Shown here: positions 40,130 through 50,165 of the stretch, piece by piece
Layout of the letters: every line of letters starts with the position of its first letter
How positions within the stretch are numbered: the stretch's first letter is position 1
Origin: Corynebacterium glyciniphilum AJ 3170
GTDB lineage: Bacteria; Actinomycetota; Actinomycetes; Mycobacteriales; Mycobacteriaceae
Direction of reading: 5' to 3'
DNA: 64,000 bases
Assembly: GCF_007673095.1 (NCBI RefSeq)
Contig: NZ_VDYZ01000001.1
Location: 1-64,000 of the forward strand
Notes under the pieces: model-generated
The model's database searches: none
What the model saw: only the letters and a program-made list of their open reading frames with translations
What the model was told of the DNA's origin: nothing
Made by a program: the position numbers and the translations under genes

Positions 40130-41865
40130 CTTGGCTCGGCGAGATCGATGTGGCTATCGTCGGGTTTATCGAGGTTTGCGTTATTGATTTCTGCCTCGCT
40201 GAAGGACGGCATAACTTCATGGCGGATTGCGGCCCACGTCGCACCATATTTTCTCCACCACGAATCGTCGCTCATTTGGGATCTTCTGGTTTCCAGGGCG
40301 TCCAGTAGGCTGAGTAGTTGGGGTAGGTGGTCGCCAGTAATGACACAGTTCGCACAATGGAAACAGTCAAGGAAGCTGACTGTGCATTCTTTCCCGGTCA
40401 CTGGGTGGTGTTGGTAGTCGCTGCAAGTTGTCCAGGGAGTTTGCGTGGCGGCGGGACCAAGAGTGGTTGAATCTTCTGTCCGGATATCTAAATGTGTTCT
40501 TCCGTGTGAGTTTAGATTGCGTTGGTGGGCCTGCCATGCGGCATTTTCAACATCAATCAATGTGTCTGTCATGACCCCGTGTGCCCAGTCTATGGTCGAT
40601 GGATCGCCGGAGAGATAGTTTCGGAATAATACGCCGGTGGTGTTACTCCGTGCTGCAGATGGGAGGTGGCCTCCTAGGTGCCGTGTGCGTCGTACGTCGA
40701 TACTTGTCTTGAGACGGTTGAAGGTTAGCCTCAGGGGTGCGGGGTGCTGGTTTTCGCTGCTATCTTCCGTCAGTCCGTGCTTCCTTGTCCAAGGTCCGTT
40801 CTTGAGATGTCCGCTTATCGCTACGCCGAATGGATTACGGAACTGTGGGGAAGAATAACTACTCGAAATGGCCCAGAATGGTTCCCCTTCCAGCAGCGAT
40901 CGCGCTTCAGACATGATCTCATGGAACAGAAGGTATAGGCCGCCTGGCGACGATAGCTGTTTATTAGGCGGCCCGATTTCCCAAGTAACGGTTTGATGCC
41001 ATTTTCCAGCGCCGCGTCGGCGTTTGATAAGGGATAGCTCGACCGCGATGTCGTTTATCTTGCGATACTTGGACGGCAGCTCCTTGATTGTCTCGACGTT
41101 CCAACCAGTTGCAGCGACCAATAGTACTAGCATTGGGACTAATTCGCTGCGTGTCACGAATGGTCTGGAACTTGAGATCTGTTCGTCGGTATTAGCATCG
41201 CCGCCGTCGGATTGAGCACTGGTCAGTTGACCGGTAGATTGGCTTTTTCCTCGCGAATTTTTGTCGCTGTTTAGCGCGCCGCCGTTATTTCCGAATACTC
41301 GCTCTTTGATAAGGGTAACGTCGGCACGTGCAGCAGATATTATATCCCTCAGTTCGCGATCTGTGTACCCGGGTACCGGTCCATGCTTTGGTAGCATCTT
41401 TGGTCGAAGCCTATCGCGCACATCCGGCTTAACCAGTTCAGATAGTGGTGGATAATCAAAGGTGAGTGCAGCCATGTGGAGTTCTATCCGGGTCGATGGC
41501 TCGTCAAGCCTTTGCCGGCGGGACTCTTCGTAAAGCTCGATATGGCGAACGGTCAGGTCCTGAGGCTTACGTGGTGGATTCGGGACTGTGTCTAGAAATC
41601 GTATGAGCCTTCCGAGGCTGCCCCACCCAGATCGAGCGGAGGAATGTGTGCGTAAGGATCCCGCCGGTCCTATTCGTCGCGACCAACTTTGGGCGACGGC
41701 CTCGTGCCACCCTGGTAGTGGTAGCTTGCTGATATCGAACGAGTGGCTTCTTCCGTCTTCTCCGTGGAAGCGGACAACTAGGCCTGAAATGGGTGAGGGG
41801 GGCTCGTACCTTCCACGCGGCAGTCGTGCGGCGCGCCCTTTTCCAGTGGTTCCTCGTGGGCTCAT
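40114..41865 (-). CDS. Recombinase-like protein with degenerate catalytic residues (second of trio)
   Basis: 583 residues. Size, operon position and a long helical N-terminal part (RTHSSARSGWGSLGRLIRFL) mark it as the middle protein of a recombinase trio. The catalytic core is hard to see: ATGWNVETIKEL occupies the position of the first Arg without an Arg, and the TSIDVRRTRHLGGHLPSAAR stretch and FRNYLSGDP only loosely resemble the HxxR and Tyr boxes. A Cys-rich element CFHCANCVITGDH is near the C-terminus. Its start (ATG 41865) overlaps the stop of the first recombinase. It may be structural rather than catalytic. Confidence 0.72.
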   Translation of the reverse strand: MSPRGTTGKGRAARLPRGRYEPPSPISGLVVRFHGEDGRSHSFDISKLPLPGWHEAVAQSWSRRIGPAGSLRTHSSARSGWGSLGRLIRFLDTVPNPPRKPQDLTVRHIELYEESRRQRLDEPSTRIELHMAALTFDYPPLSELVKPDVRDRLRPKMLPKHGPVPGYTDRELRDIISAARADVTLIKERVFGNNGGALNSDKNSRGKSQSTGQLTSAQSDGGDANTDEQISSSRPFVTRSELVPMLVLLVAATGWNVETIKELPSKYRKINDIAVELSLIKRRRGAGKWHQTVTWEIGPPNKQLSSPGGLYLLFHEIMSEARSLLEGEPFWAISSSYSSPQFRNPFGVAISGHLKNGPWTRKHGLTEDSSENQHPAPLRLTFNRLKTSIDVRRTRHLGGHLPSAARSNTTGVLFRNYLSGDPSTIDWAHGVMTDTLIDVENAAWQAHQRNLNSHGRTHLDIRTEDSTTLGPAATQTPWTTCSDYQHHPVTGKECTVSFLDCFHCANCVITGDHLPQLLSLLDALETRRSQMSDDSWWRKYGATWAAIRHEVMPSFSEAEINNANLDKPDDSHIDLAEPSWEHP

Positions 41866-43358
41866 AAGTAACCCCCGTCGATTGGGGTAGTCGCCGTGCT
41901 GCTTTCAGCGATGTCGGTCGCATCATCTCTGAGTAGCTTCGTGCGGGTCTCTAGCTCGAGCTCCTCTAGTGCATGCAGGTACTCTTGGGTTGTCGTAACG
42001 CTCTTGTGCCCAAGGCGTTGGCGGACCCAGTCGAGGGGGTCCCCGAACACTCTGGTGTATTGGGTGCGCTGGTGTTGTTGCAGCTGGCCGAGTTCGGCGA
42101 TATGCCCGCGTTGAAGCTGCTCCAGGGTAAGTACTGCGAACGTGTGGCGGAGTTTGTGGGGGTGAGCGCGTGCGTCGACGCCATGTTTTGCACAGCGGCG
42201 GTTCGCTGTATGGAAGATATCCTGCCATGTCGACGAAGACATCGGGAGTCCTGCTTCAGTTAGCCAAAGTGACGCCGGTTCCCACCCGTCTGGCCCTTCT
42301 ACCATTAGGCGCTGTCGTTCTTCGGTGGATAATTGGGAAATTCTTGCGTTGCATATTTCATTGGTTCGTTTACTGTGGACAGTGCTGGTTTTTCGATGTT
42401 CCGCGATATAAATATATCTGGTGGCAACGTTGTCGTAGGTCCCCTTTTTCTGTGCTTGTTTTACGCAAGCGCGCCGGTCGATGTTGATGTACCCCAATAG
42501 TGATCGCAGTACCTTCGTTGGGATGTATATCCATCGTGCTGACCCACCCTTTGCGATGGCGCCAGGTAGCCTGAATCGTTCGTATCCGTGCTTCCCGGAA
42601 TCGCTCGGAATCTCTGGTGTAATAAGTGAGGATTGTTCGGTGAGACGGAGCCCTGTGCGGACCATTAGATCGCTGAACGCTGCGTTTCTTTCTGCCCATC
42701 GGCCCCGGAACTCCGGATCGGGAGTTCCATGAGCGGTGTACCCACGTAGGCCAACGTCGCGCCACTGCCTATAGGACGATGCAGGTAGCCAACTGACGTC
42801 TTCTCGTCGTGCCGAGCGTGAGTATGTCGCTGGGGTCTGCGCGTTTCCTTGGCGTCCTTGGTGGTAGCTCCCAGAGCGTTTTTGGCGCTGTGGGATCGGA
42901 TTCTCGAGTGCGTGTCCTCCAAGTATCTGCCATTTGTAGAAGCGATCCACCGCGCTGACTTCTCTATCCCACGTGGACGGGCTGACTCTCGGTCCATCCG
43001 CGTCTTCTCGTCGCCATACTAGATAAGCGAGGTGATCGTCGGATGTGGCGGCGCGCCAATCTTTCTTCCCGCGTGCGTACTGGAGGAAGTTTAGGAACGC
43101 TTTAATGTCCCGCGCGTAGCCGAGGCGAGTGAGCATGCGTGCGGTGAGCATGTCTGCGGAGTAGAAAAACTTGTTGAGTTGAATGTCGTACTGTAGCTCC
43201 GGTGACATGAGGTATGGGGTACCGAGGGGCACGCCGTGGGTGGCTCGCCAGGTCTGCCAATCCACACCTTGGGGGAGGTCCACATCGGCCGTCGAGGTTG
43301 GCTCCGTGAGTACGTCGCTAACACGGTGGAGGCTCCACGCGGGTGTTGAGAGGTTCAC
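41862..43358 (-). CDS. Tyrosine recombinase/integrase (first of trio)
   Basis: 498 residues from GTG 43358. SAM-like N-terminal domain (ARDIKAFLNFLQYARGKKDW), then the full catalytic set: RTGLRLTEQ, HPHKLRHTFA and LGHKSVTTTQEYLH with the nucleophilic Tyr. The start is chosen because TATACT lies 8 nt upstream and only about 65 bp separate it from the element end, so the message is probably leaderless. The frame continues open upstream over comM but that is a shadow. It is the most complete recombinase of the trio. Confidence 0.88.
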   Translation of the reverse strand: MNLSTPAWSLHRVSDVLTEPTSTADVDLPQGVDWQTWRATHGVPLGTPYLMSPELQYDIQLNKFFYSADMLTARMLTRLGYARDIKAFLNFLQYARGKKDWRAATSDDHLAYLVWRREDADGPRVSPSTWDREVSAVDRFYKWQILGGHALENPIPQRQKRSGSYHQGRQGNAQTPATYSRSARREDVSWLPASSYRQWRDVGLRGYTAHGTPDPEFRGRWAERNAAFSDLMVRTGLRLTEQSSLITPEIPSDSGKHGYERFRLPGAIAKGGSARWIYIPTKVLRSLLGYINIDRRACVKQAQKKGTYDNVATRYIYIAEHRKTSTVHSKRTNEICNARISQLSTEERQRLMVEGPDGWEPASLWLTEAGLPMSSSTWQDIFHTANRRCAKHGVDARAHPHKLRHTFAVLTLEQLQRGHIAELGQLQQHQRTQYTRVFGDPLDWVRQRLGHKSVTTTQEYLHALEELELETRTKLLRDDATDIAESSTATTPIDGGYL

Positions 43359-43366
43359 AAAAAGAT

Positions 43367-43372
43367 AGTATA
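43367..43372 (-). promoter_or_regulatory. -10 box of the recombinase operon
   Basis: On the minus strand TATACT (43372-43367) is followed after 8 nt by the GTG start at 43358. A CAGTG/CACTG palindrome lies just upstream (43394-43405), within the element end, and could bind the recombinase itself. Confidence 0.5.
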
Positions 43373-43423
43373 CTGCGGGCAGTGTCGTCAGGACAGTGGA
43401 CACTGCCAAACACCCGTCACAAG

Positions 43424-43924
43424 CTTGCCTCGAACCCGTGTCCCTGTGGAGCGGCGGAGCCGGTGGACTGCCGGTGTCGGGGAGGCCTCCGGGACCGTTA
43501 CCTTCACAGGCTGTCGGGGCCGCTGCTGGACCGGGTGGACCTGTCTGTGCGCACCTGGACCGACCCCACCAGTTGCCTCGTCCCCGCCGGTGACGTGGCA
43601 CCTGTGTCCGGGGAGCCGAGCGCCAGGGTCCGGGACCGGGTCACCGAGGCGAGGAACCGCTCGGTGCACCGGTGGAAACACTGGGCCTCCAATGCTGCGG
43701 TGCCGGGCCCGATCCTGCGCCGGGAGTATCCCGCCGACGACGCCGGTATGGCACTTCTGCAGGAGAAATTGCGGGTGGGGGTGGTATCGCACCGTGGGGT
43801 CGACCGCACCCTGCGCGTCGCATGGACGATGGCAGACCTCAGCGGCGACGTCAGGCCCGGGACTTCCCAGGTCCTGGATGCACTTGAGTTGTACACCAGT
43901 CCGGTCGACCGGGACGGGGTGTGA
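43424..43924 (+). pseudogene. comM: comM, 3' piece
   Basis: Resumes at LASNPCPCGAAEPVDCRC with the ComM zinc-like cysteines, then RYLHRLSGPLLDRVDLSV (sensor/arginine-finger region) and the C-terminal helical part ending HRGVDRTLRVAWTMADLSGD. The stop at 43922-43924 is 7 bp before dprA. It lacks a start and is separated from the rest of the gene by 25 kb. Confidence 0.93.
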
Positions 43925-43931
43925 GGGGAGT

Positions 43932-45197
43932 ATGAGGGAGACAGAGATGGGGACAGAAATGGGGGACAATGACGTGTCGAGACAGAAAGCATGGATGTAC
44001 CTGCGCCGGGTGGTGGAGGCCTCCCAGACGGAACTGCTGGAACTGCTGTGGCCTGACGACGGGCAAGACGGGACACCCGCGTGCGTGGACACGACCGCAC
44101 CAGCAGATGTTGAACGAGCGGCTGGCATGATCCGTCGGCGTGATCCCGCTCTACCGGACGCCCTTCTGGAGAGTACCTGCCGTCGAGCCGACGTCGATGC
44201 CGAAAGTGATCTCAGATTCGCCCGGGAAAACGGGTGGAGACTGGTCACACCGGACTCTGATGAGTGGCCCACGGAGTTGCTCGCCGCGTCGTTCATGAAC
44301 ATCGGACCGGACACGATGGTCGACGGAATCCGGGGGCAGGCCACACAGCCCTTCGCGCTCTGGGCCACCGGCACCGCGAAGCTCAACGAGGTAGTCGACC
44401 GCAGCGTGGCGATGGTCGGTACACGGTCATCGACGGCGTACGGCAACCGCACCACCCATGCCATGGCGGGTGAACTCGCCAGCGCCGGGTACACGGTGGT
44501 GTCCGGTGGCGCTCTGGGCATCGACACCGCGGCCCACTCCGGAGCACTCAGTGCCGGAGGACGGACGGTCGTGGTCACAGCCACCGGGCCCGGCCAGGTT
44601 TACCCCAGGTCCAATGAACGTCTGTTCCACGCGGCGTGCGGCAGAGGACTGGTGCTTTCGGAATACCCGCCACACCAACGGGCGGCCCGGCACCGCTTCC
44701 TCACCCGTAACCGCCTCGTCGCGGCACTCTCACAGGGCACCGTCCTGCTGGCTGCGGGATACCGGTCGGGCGCAGTGAACACGGCGAACTGGGCCGACAC
44801 GATGTACCGGCCGGTCATGGTGCTGCCGGGGCCGGTCGATTCCGCCGACTACATCGGATGCCACAAGCGGATCCGCGACGGCGCAGGGATACTGATCACC
44901 CGGGCCGCGGACATCCGTGAAATCCTTGAGCCGCTCGGGACCGTCGACACCGAACGTCAGCTCAGCCTGGAGTTCGGCGCCACGCCCGTACAGCAGCTCA
45001 ACGCGGACCAGCTCCGGGTCTACGACGCCTGCGGGGTGGACAACGACACGCTCGGTGGGTTGGAACAGATCAGCGCCGAGACCTCCCTCCCGATCAACGC
45101 GGTGGCGAGGATCATCACGGACCTCGAGACATTGAATCTGGTGACCCGGTCCCGGGACCGATGGATCAAGACCAGGGAGCCCAGCAGCCGGACATAA
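43932..45197 (+). CDS. dprA: DNA-processing protein DprA (Smf)
   Basis: 421 residues from ATG 43932 (GAGGGGA 5 nt upstream; ATG 43947 is possible). Rossmann-like DprA core: VAMVGTRSSTAYGNRTTHAM, VVSGGALGIDTAAHSGAL, YPRSNERLF and LSEYPP, then FLTRNRLVAALSQGTVLLAA. A C-terminal winged-helix-like part (LGGLEQISAETSLPINAVAR) ends it. DprA loads RecA onto incoming single strands in transformation. It is intact even though its functional partner gene comM directly upstream is destroyed. Confidence 0.93.
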   Translation: MRETEMGTEMGDNDVSRQKAWMYLRRVVEASQTELLELLWPDDGQDGTPACVDTTAPADVERAAGMIRRRDPALPDALLESTCRRADVDAESDLRFARENGWRLVTPDSDEWPTELLAASFMNIGPDTMVDGIRGQATQPFALWATGTAKLNEVVDRSVAMVGTRSSTAYGNRTTHAMAGELASAGYTVVSGGALGIDTAAHSGALSAGGRTVVVTATGPGQVYPRSNERLFHAACGRGLVLSEYPPHQRAARHRFLTRNRLVAALSQGTVLLAAGYRSGAVNTANWADTMYRPVMVLPGPVDSADYIGCHKRIRDGAGILITRAADIREILEPLGTVDTERQLSLEFGATPVQQLNADQLRVYDACGVDNDTLGGLEQISAETSLPINAVARIITDLETLNLVTRSRDRWIKTREPSSRT

Positions 45198-45223
45198 GGA
45201 CGTCGGAACCGGGCACGGAGGAC

Positions 45224-45229
45224 TAGAAT
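45224..45229 (+). promoter_or_regulatory. -10 box of xerC; candidate leaderless start
   Basis: TAGAAT lies 8 nt before the ATG at 45238, with no Shine-Dalgarno sequence between. Confidence 0.45.
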
Positions 45230-45237
45230 CAGTGGTC

Positions 45238-46230
45238 ATGAGCAGTCACCGTGCCCCCGAAGATCCCGCCGACGCGGGCCCCGTGACCGGCCCCGTCAAC
45301 GAAGCCATCGACTCCTACCTCGAGTATCTGTCGCTGGTGAAAGGGCGTGCAGCCAACACCGTCACCGCCTACGGTCGGGATCTCCGCGCTGCCTGCGAAG
45401 GGCTCGACAACATCGACCAGTTCACCCTCGACCGAGGTCGCGACGTCCTGGACTGGGCCCTGGAATCCGGGGCGTCCCGGGCCTCCGTGGCGCGACTCGT
45501 TTCCAGTATGCGAGGATTCGGCAGCTGGCTCAGCCACACCGGACGACTCCCGCATAACCCGGTCTCCGCACTACAAGCCCCCGGCCCCCAGCGGCATCTG
45601 CCGAGAGTGCTCGACAACGACCAGGCGGACACTCTGCTCGACCATGCACGGGAACGGGCCGAGTCGACGCCCGCTGACCCGGACAATCCGGCAGACGACC
45701 ACCGCCGCACCCTGGCCCTGCGCGACTGGGCGATCCTGGAACTACTCTACGCCAGCGGTATCCGGGTCTCTGAACTCTGCAGCGCCGACCTGGCGGACCT
45801 CGGGGACCGCGACCTCCGGGTAACGGGAAAAGGAAACAAGACCCGCGTGGTCCCGTTCGGTTCCAGGGCACGCGAAGCGATGGACGCCTGGATCGCCGTC
45901 CGCCCTCGCTTGTCGGCACGCCGGTCCGGCAGCCAACCCACGGTGCCCGCACTGTTCCTCGGCAGCAGGGGAGGAAGAATCGACCAACGACGGGTCCGTG
46001 AGATCGTCCATACTGCAGCGAATGAGGCAGGAACTCCCGGCATCTCCCCACACGGGCTCCGACACAGCAGCGCTACCGCCGTCCTGGAAGGGGGCGCCGA
46101 CCTCCGGGTAGTCCAGGAACTTCTCGGACACGCGTCGATGCAGACGACCCAGATATACACGCACGTCGGTTCGGAACGGCTCCGTCAGGTCTACCGGCAG
46201 GCCCACCCCCGGTCCGGATACCAGCGCTGA
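45238..46230 (+). CDS. xerC: Tyrosine recombinase XerC
   Basis: 330 residues from ATG 45238. N-terminal core-binding domain (YLEYLSLVKGRAANTVTAYG) and a complete catalytic set: LYASGIRVSELC, HGLRHSSATAVLEGG and GHASMQTTQIYTH with the nucleophile Tyr. XerC acts with XerD at dif to resolve chromosome dimers. The location after dprA and before the M23 gene is the normal corynebacterial order, so it belongs to the chromosome rather than to the neighbouring elements. Confidence 0.93.
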   Translation: MSSHRAPEDPADAGPVTGPVNEAIDSYLEYLSLVKGRAANTVTAYGRDLRAACEGLDNIDQFTLDRGRDVLDWALESGASRASVARLVSSMRGFGSWLSHTGRLPHNPVSALQAPGPQRHLPRVLDNDQADTLLDHARERAESTPADPDNPADDHRRTLALRDWAILELLYASGIRVSELCSADLADLGDRDLRVTGKGNKTRVVPFGSRAREAMDAWIAVRPRLSARRSGSQPTVPALFLGSRGGRIDQRRVREIVHTAANEAGTPGISPHGLRHSSATAVLEGGADLRVVQELLGHASMQTTQIYTHVGSERLRQVYRQAHPRSGYQR

Positions 46231-46274
46231 CGGAACAACGCCCGGGCCCCCTTTTTCTGCCACCAGCGACACCG

Positions 46275-46802
46275 TCAGCTCCACAGCCGCACAACAACGG
46301 GTGCGAGCAGACTCATCGGGTCGATGTAACGTTCATAACCGTCGCCCGTGCGTGCACCCCATGACAGCCCGTCCTCGCGCCGGGCCGTCTCCGGCAGCGA
46401 GCCGGCATCGGCGAGGACACCGATGACCTCGCCCGAAGAAACGTGGTCACCTGCCGACACGCTGGCTATGACCGGCTCGTATGTGGTGCGCAGGGCCGGG
46501 GAGTGATTGATCGAGACCACAGGGTTTCCGGCCACTACTCCGGCGAAATGCACAGTTCCCCCGGCACTGGCTGCCACCGCGTCCCCGGGAAGAGCGTGGA
46601 GGTCCACGCCCCGGTGTCCCCGAAGCCAGTTCTCTGTCGGGATGTCCGCCGGACGCACCACCTGTCCCGGTACCGGCCGCACGTGGTGGCGTTCGGTCTG
46701 GGCTCCCGCCGGGGTCAGTGACGACACCGCGAGCATCACACCAAGCCATGCGGTGAATAGTCTCGGTCGTCGCTGTCGATGTGTCCCCGTCATCCCCGTC
46801 AT
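46275..46802 (-). CDS. Secreted M23-family peptidase-like protein, with one metal ligand replaced
   Basis: 175 residues from ATG 46802. Signal peptide (RLFTAWLGVMLAVSSLTPAG). LytM/M23 fold: ENWLRGHRGVDLHALPGDAV gives the HxxxD metal pair and GTVHFAGVVAGNPVVSINH the second strand. In the usual LHWG box the His is Ser (LSWGARTGDGYERYIDP), so one zinc ligand of the HxH motif seems missing. It may be a non-catalytic regulator or amidase activator. Convergent with xerC; no gene is seen in the 600 bp upstream. Confidence 0.8.
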   Translation of the reverse strand: MTGMTGTHRQRRPRLFTAWLGVMLAVSSLTPAGAQTERHHVRPVPGQVVRPADIPTENWLRGHRGVDLHALPGDAVAASAGGTVHFAGVVAGNPVVSINHSPALRTTYEPVIASVSAGDHVSSGEVIGVLADAGSLPETARREDGLSWGARTGDGYERYIDPMSLLAPVVVRLWS

Positions 46803-47407
46803 GGCCTCATTCTCTCCTGTCTGCAGAGCATATGTCGGGGCGATGCCGAAGATGTGGACAACTCGCCCGTCCACGTCGGAGCAGCGGCACCGGGACGGGG
46901 CCAGAGTGGCGGGTGGGGCCGCAGAGTCCCGGGGTGTCGACGCCTGTCCGGTGCCTGGTGGGATTTGCGCACACCCGCCGGTGAAAGAGTTGTGGGATCC
47001 CCTGGCAGCAGGTAGATTCAACACCCGCAGTATGTCCGCCAGTACGGCGCGGCACTCAGCCGGCGCGTCCCGTCGGTTGCCGAGAACGGTCTCCGGGAAT
47101 GTCACAGCCACACGCGATCTGTGCCAGGAACGGGGGAGGGCCCGAAACGCCGCTTCCGGCGGGTGTACTGACATCGCGTAGGTATCGCGTGATCCGACTC
47201 TGTGGCCCGTCCTTTAACGGTCCCCGCTGAACCAGCGGGGTTAAGTGGGCGGGGACAACCCGGGGATGCCTGCCAGGACGACCGATGAACCGACGGATAC
47301 CGTGGGCAAGTCGGCCGTAGAAGAACCGTCAACCTGAACTTTTGAAAGCGAGGAAGGGGAGCGGCGGCCGGGAGAATCCCCCGGTCAGCGAACTCTCCTG
47401 AACTATC
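46803..47407. promoter_or_regulatory. Intergenic region with the rpsB leader
   Basis: No convincing gene in 605 bp. Near the rpsB side, CCCCGCT and AGCGGGG (within 47222-47240) form a tight hairpin of 7 bp with a 5-nt loop, about 170 bp before rpsB. No strong Shine-Dalgarno sequence immediately precedes the rpsB ATG. A structured leader binding S2 is possible, as known for rpsB in other bacteria. Confidence 0.4.
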
Positions 47408-48232
<825 letters not shown>

Positions 48233-48286
48233 TTCTCTCCACGTCTGTACTTTTCACTTCCACCATCTGAAGGAGGATCGCCTCAC

Positions 48287-49105
48287 ATGGCGAACTACAC
48301 CGCCGCCGACGTCAAGAAGCTCCGCGAGCTCACCGGCTCCGGCATGATGGCCTGCAAGAAGGCCCTCGAAGAGTCTGAAGGGGACTTCGACAAGGCTGTC
48401 GAGATCCTGCGCATCAAGGGTGCCAAGGACGTGGGCAAGCGCGCTGAGCGCACCGCGGCCGAGGGCCTGATCGCGGTCTCCGGTAACACCATGGTCGAGA
48501 TCAACTCGGAGACCGACTTCGTCGCGAAGAACTCCGAGTTCATCGAACTGGCCAACCGCATCGCCGAGGCTGCTGCCGCAGCCAAGGCCAACAGCCCGGA
48601 GGCTCTCGCAGCTGCCGACGTCGACGGCAAGTCCGCCGAGACCGTCATCCAGGAGCTGTCCGCCAAGATCGGCGAGAAGCTCGAGCTGCGGCGCGCCGTC
48701 ACCATCGACGGTGACAAGGTTGCCGTCTACCTGCACCACCGTTCGTCCGACCTGCCCCCGGCAGTCGGCGTGCTCGTCTCCTACACCGGTGACGACGAGG
48801 GTGCAGCCAAGGCAGCTGCCATGCAGGTCGCCGCCCTGAAGGCCACCTACCTGTCCAGCGAGGACGTCCCGGAGGAGACCGTCGCCAAGGAGCGCGAGAT
48901 CGCCGAGGCCACCGCTCGCGAGGAAGGCAAGCCGGAGAAGGCTCTGCCGAACATCATCGAAGGACGCCTCAAGGGCTACTTCAAGGACGCCTGCCTGCTG
49001 GATCAGCCGTCCGTCACCGAGTCCAAGAAGACCGTCAAGCAGGTCATGGACGAGGCCGGCGTCACGCTGAACGGTTTCGTGCGCTTCGAGGTCGGCCAGA
49101 GCTAA
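48287..49105 (+). CDS. tsf: Elongation factor Ts
   Basis: 272 residues, AAGGAGG 12 nt before the ATG. Nucleotide exchange factor for EF-Tu. Start region [20 protein letters not shown], the TDFVAKN motif in [14 protein letters not shown], and the C-terminal module [20 protein letters not shown]. Cotranscribed with rpsB; a terminator follows. Confidence 0.97.
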   Translation: MANYTAADVKKLRELTGSGMMACKKALEESEGDFDKAVEILRIKGAKDVGKRAERTAAEGLIAVSGNTMVEINSETDFVAKNSEFIELANRIAEAAAAAKANSPEALAAADVDGKSAETVIQELSAKIGEKLELRRAVTIDGDKVAVYLHHRSSDLPPAVGVLVSYTGDDEGAAKAAAMQVAALKATYLSSEDVPEETVAKEREIAEATAREEGKPEKALPNIIEGRLKGYFKDACLLDQPSVTESKKTVKQVMDEAGVTLNGFVRFEVGQS

Positions 49106-49142
49106 GCTCCCGGCACCCTCGTCCCGCCCACAGGCGAAACGG

Positions 49143-49188
49143 CACTGGACCCGTCGCCCCCGCTCATCCGGGGTCGGCGGGTTCAGTG
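49143..49188 (+). terminator. Terminator after tsf
   Basis: CACTGGACCCGTCGCCCC pairs with GGGGTCGGCGGGTTCAGTG across a short loop, with two G-T wobbles and one mismatch. It separates rpsB-tsf from pyrH. Confidence 0.7.
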
Positions 49189-49265
49189 CTGTCTGGAGCA
49201 GTGCGGCACGCTAGGATGATCAATCGGATACAGACCGCACCTACACCCCACAAGGAGATCCCACG

Positions 49266-50015
49266 GTGGCCGAAAGCACTGCAAGCACTGGAGACACCTC
49301 GACCGGCTACAAGAGGGTCATGTTGAAGCTGGGGGGAGAGATGTTCGGCGGCGGCAAGGTCGGTATCGACCCTGACGTCGTCGAGAACGTGGCCCGCCAG
49401 ATCGCCGAGGTTGCGGCCACCGGTGCGGAGATCGCCGTGGTGATCGGTGGCGGTAACTTCTTCCGGGGTGCCGAACTGCAGCAGCGCGGCCTCGACCGCG
49501 CACGTTCCGACTACATGGGGATGCTGGGTACGGTGATGAACTGCCTGGCGCTGCAGGACTTCCTGGAGCAGCAGGGCATCGACTCCCGGGTCCAGACTGC
49601 CATCAACATGGCGCAGGTGTCTGAGCCGTACCTCCCGCTGCGCGCCGACCGGCACCTCGAGAAAGGTCGCGTGGTGATCTTCGGTGCGGGTATGGGCATG
49701 CCGTACTTCTCGACGGACACCACGGCCGCCCAGCGTGCCCTGGAGATCGGCTGTGAGGTCCTGTTGATGGCCAAGGGTGTCGACGGTGTCTACAACGACG
49801 ACCCGCGCACCAATCCGGACGCCGAGCTTTTCCACGAGATCAGCCACCGCGAGGTCATCGAGCGTGGCCTCAAGGTCGCCGATGCCACGGCCTTCAGCCT
49901 CTGCATGGACAACAACATGCCGATGCTCGTCTTCAACCTCCTCACCGACGGGAACATCGCCCGTGCCGTGGCGGGGGAGCAGATCGGCACCCTGGTCGCG
50001 ACGCCGGCATCCTGA
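49266..50015 (+). CDS. pyrH: Uridylate kinase
   Basis: 249 residues, GTG start with AAGGAG 12 nt upstream. Amino-acid-kinase fold: [24 protein letters not shown], and the substrate segments [20 protein letters not shown] and [14 protein letters not shown]. Phosphorylates UMP to UDP for nucleotide and cell-wall precursors. Standard position between tsf and frr. Confidence 0.97.
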   Translation: MAESTASTGDTSTGYKRVMLKLGGEMFGGGKVGIDPDVVENVARQIAEVAATGAEIAVVIGGGNFFRGAELQQRGLDRARSDYMGMLGTVMNCLALQDFLEQQGIDSRVQTAINMAQVSEPYLPLRADRHLEKGRVVIFGAGMGMPYFSTDTTAAQRALEIGCEVLLMAKGVDGVYNDDPRTNPDAELFHEISHREVIERGLKVADATAFSLCMDNNMPMLVFNLLTDGNIARAVAGEQIGTLVATPAS

Positions 50016-50165
50016 TCTCCGCGACCGTCTCTGACGGCAGAATTGACCACCCCTGCATGAGGTAGTGGTGAACTTCTGGGAAACTCACGTCCGGTGACTG
50101 GTAGATTCGTCACTGGAACAGCAAGACCTGCCCGCAACAGTTTCATCTTCGACAAGAGGACAGCA

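Larger units (their letters stand above)
18141..43423. mobile_element. Element 2: tyrosine-recombinase-trio island with metal/redox cargo in comM
   Basis: About 25.3 kb inserted between the codons FQLV and LASNPCPCG of comM, a second conserved site of the same gene. The right end carries four overlapping leftward genes (three long tyrosine-recombinase-like proteins and one small helix-turn-helix/coiled-coil protein), an arrangement like Tn554-type and recombinase-in-trio elements. GGACAGTG occurs near both ends (18158-18165 and 43391-43398), and GGTGTTT-type sequence lies at each terminus in inverted orientation. Core bases of the crossover cannot be fixed because the two ends share no obvious duplicated stretch. 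Cargo is heavy-metal and thiol/copper genes; two insertion sequences have entered later. Confidence 0.85.

Noticed and set aside
43359..43601. Upstream extension of the first recombinase frame beyond 43358
   Set aside because: It would read antisense across the element end into comM; a -10 box inside the element fits the GTG at 43358.
43425..43931. Long upstream extension of the dprA frame over comM
   Set aside because: The extension is the wrong frame of comM; DprA homology and a ribosome site begin at 43932.
45238..46230. xerC considered as a further recombinase of element 2
   Set aside because: It is on the other side of comM and dprA, has the standard XerC length and motifs, and keeps the usual chromosomal order.
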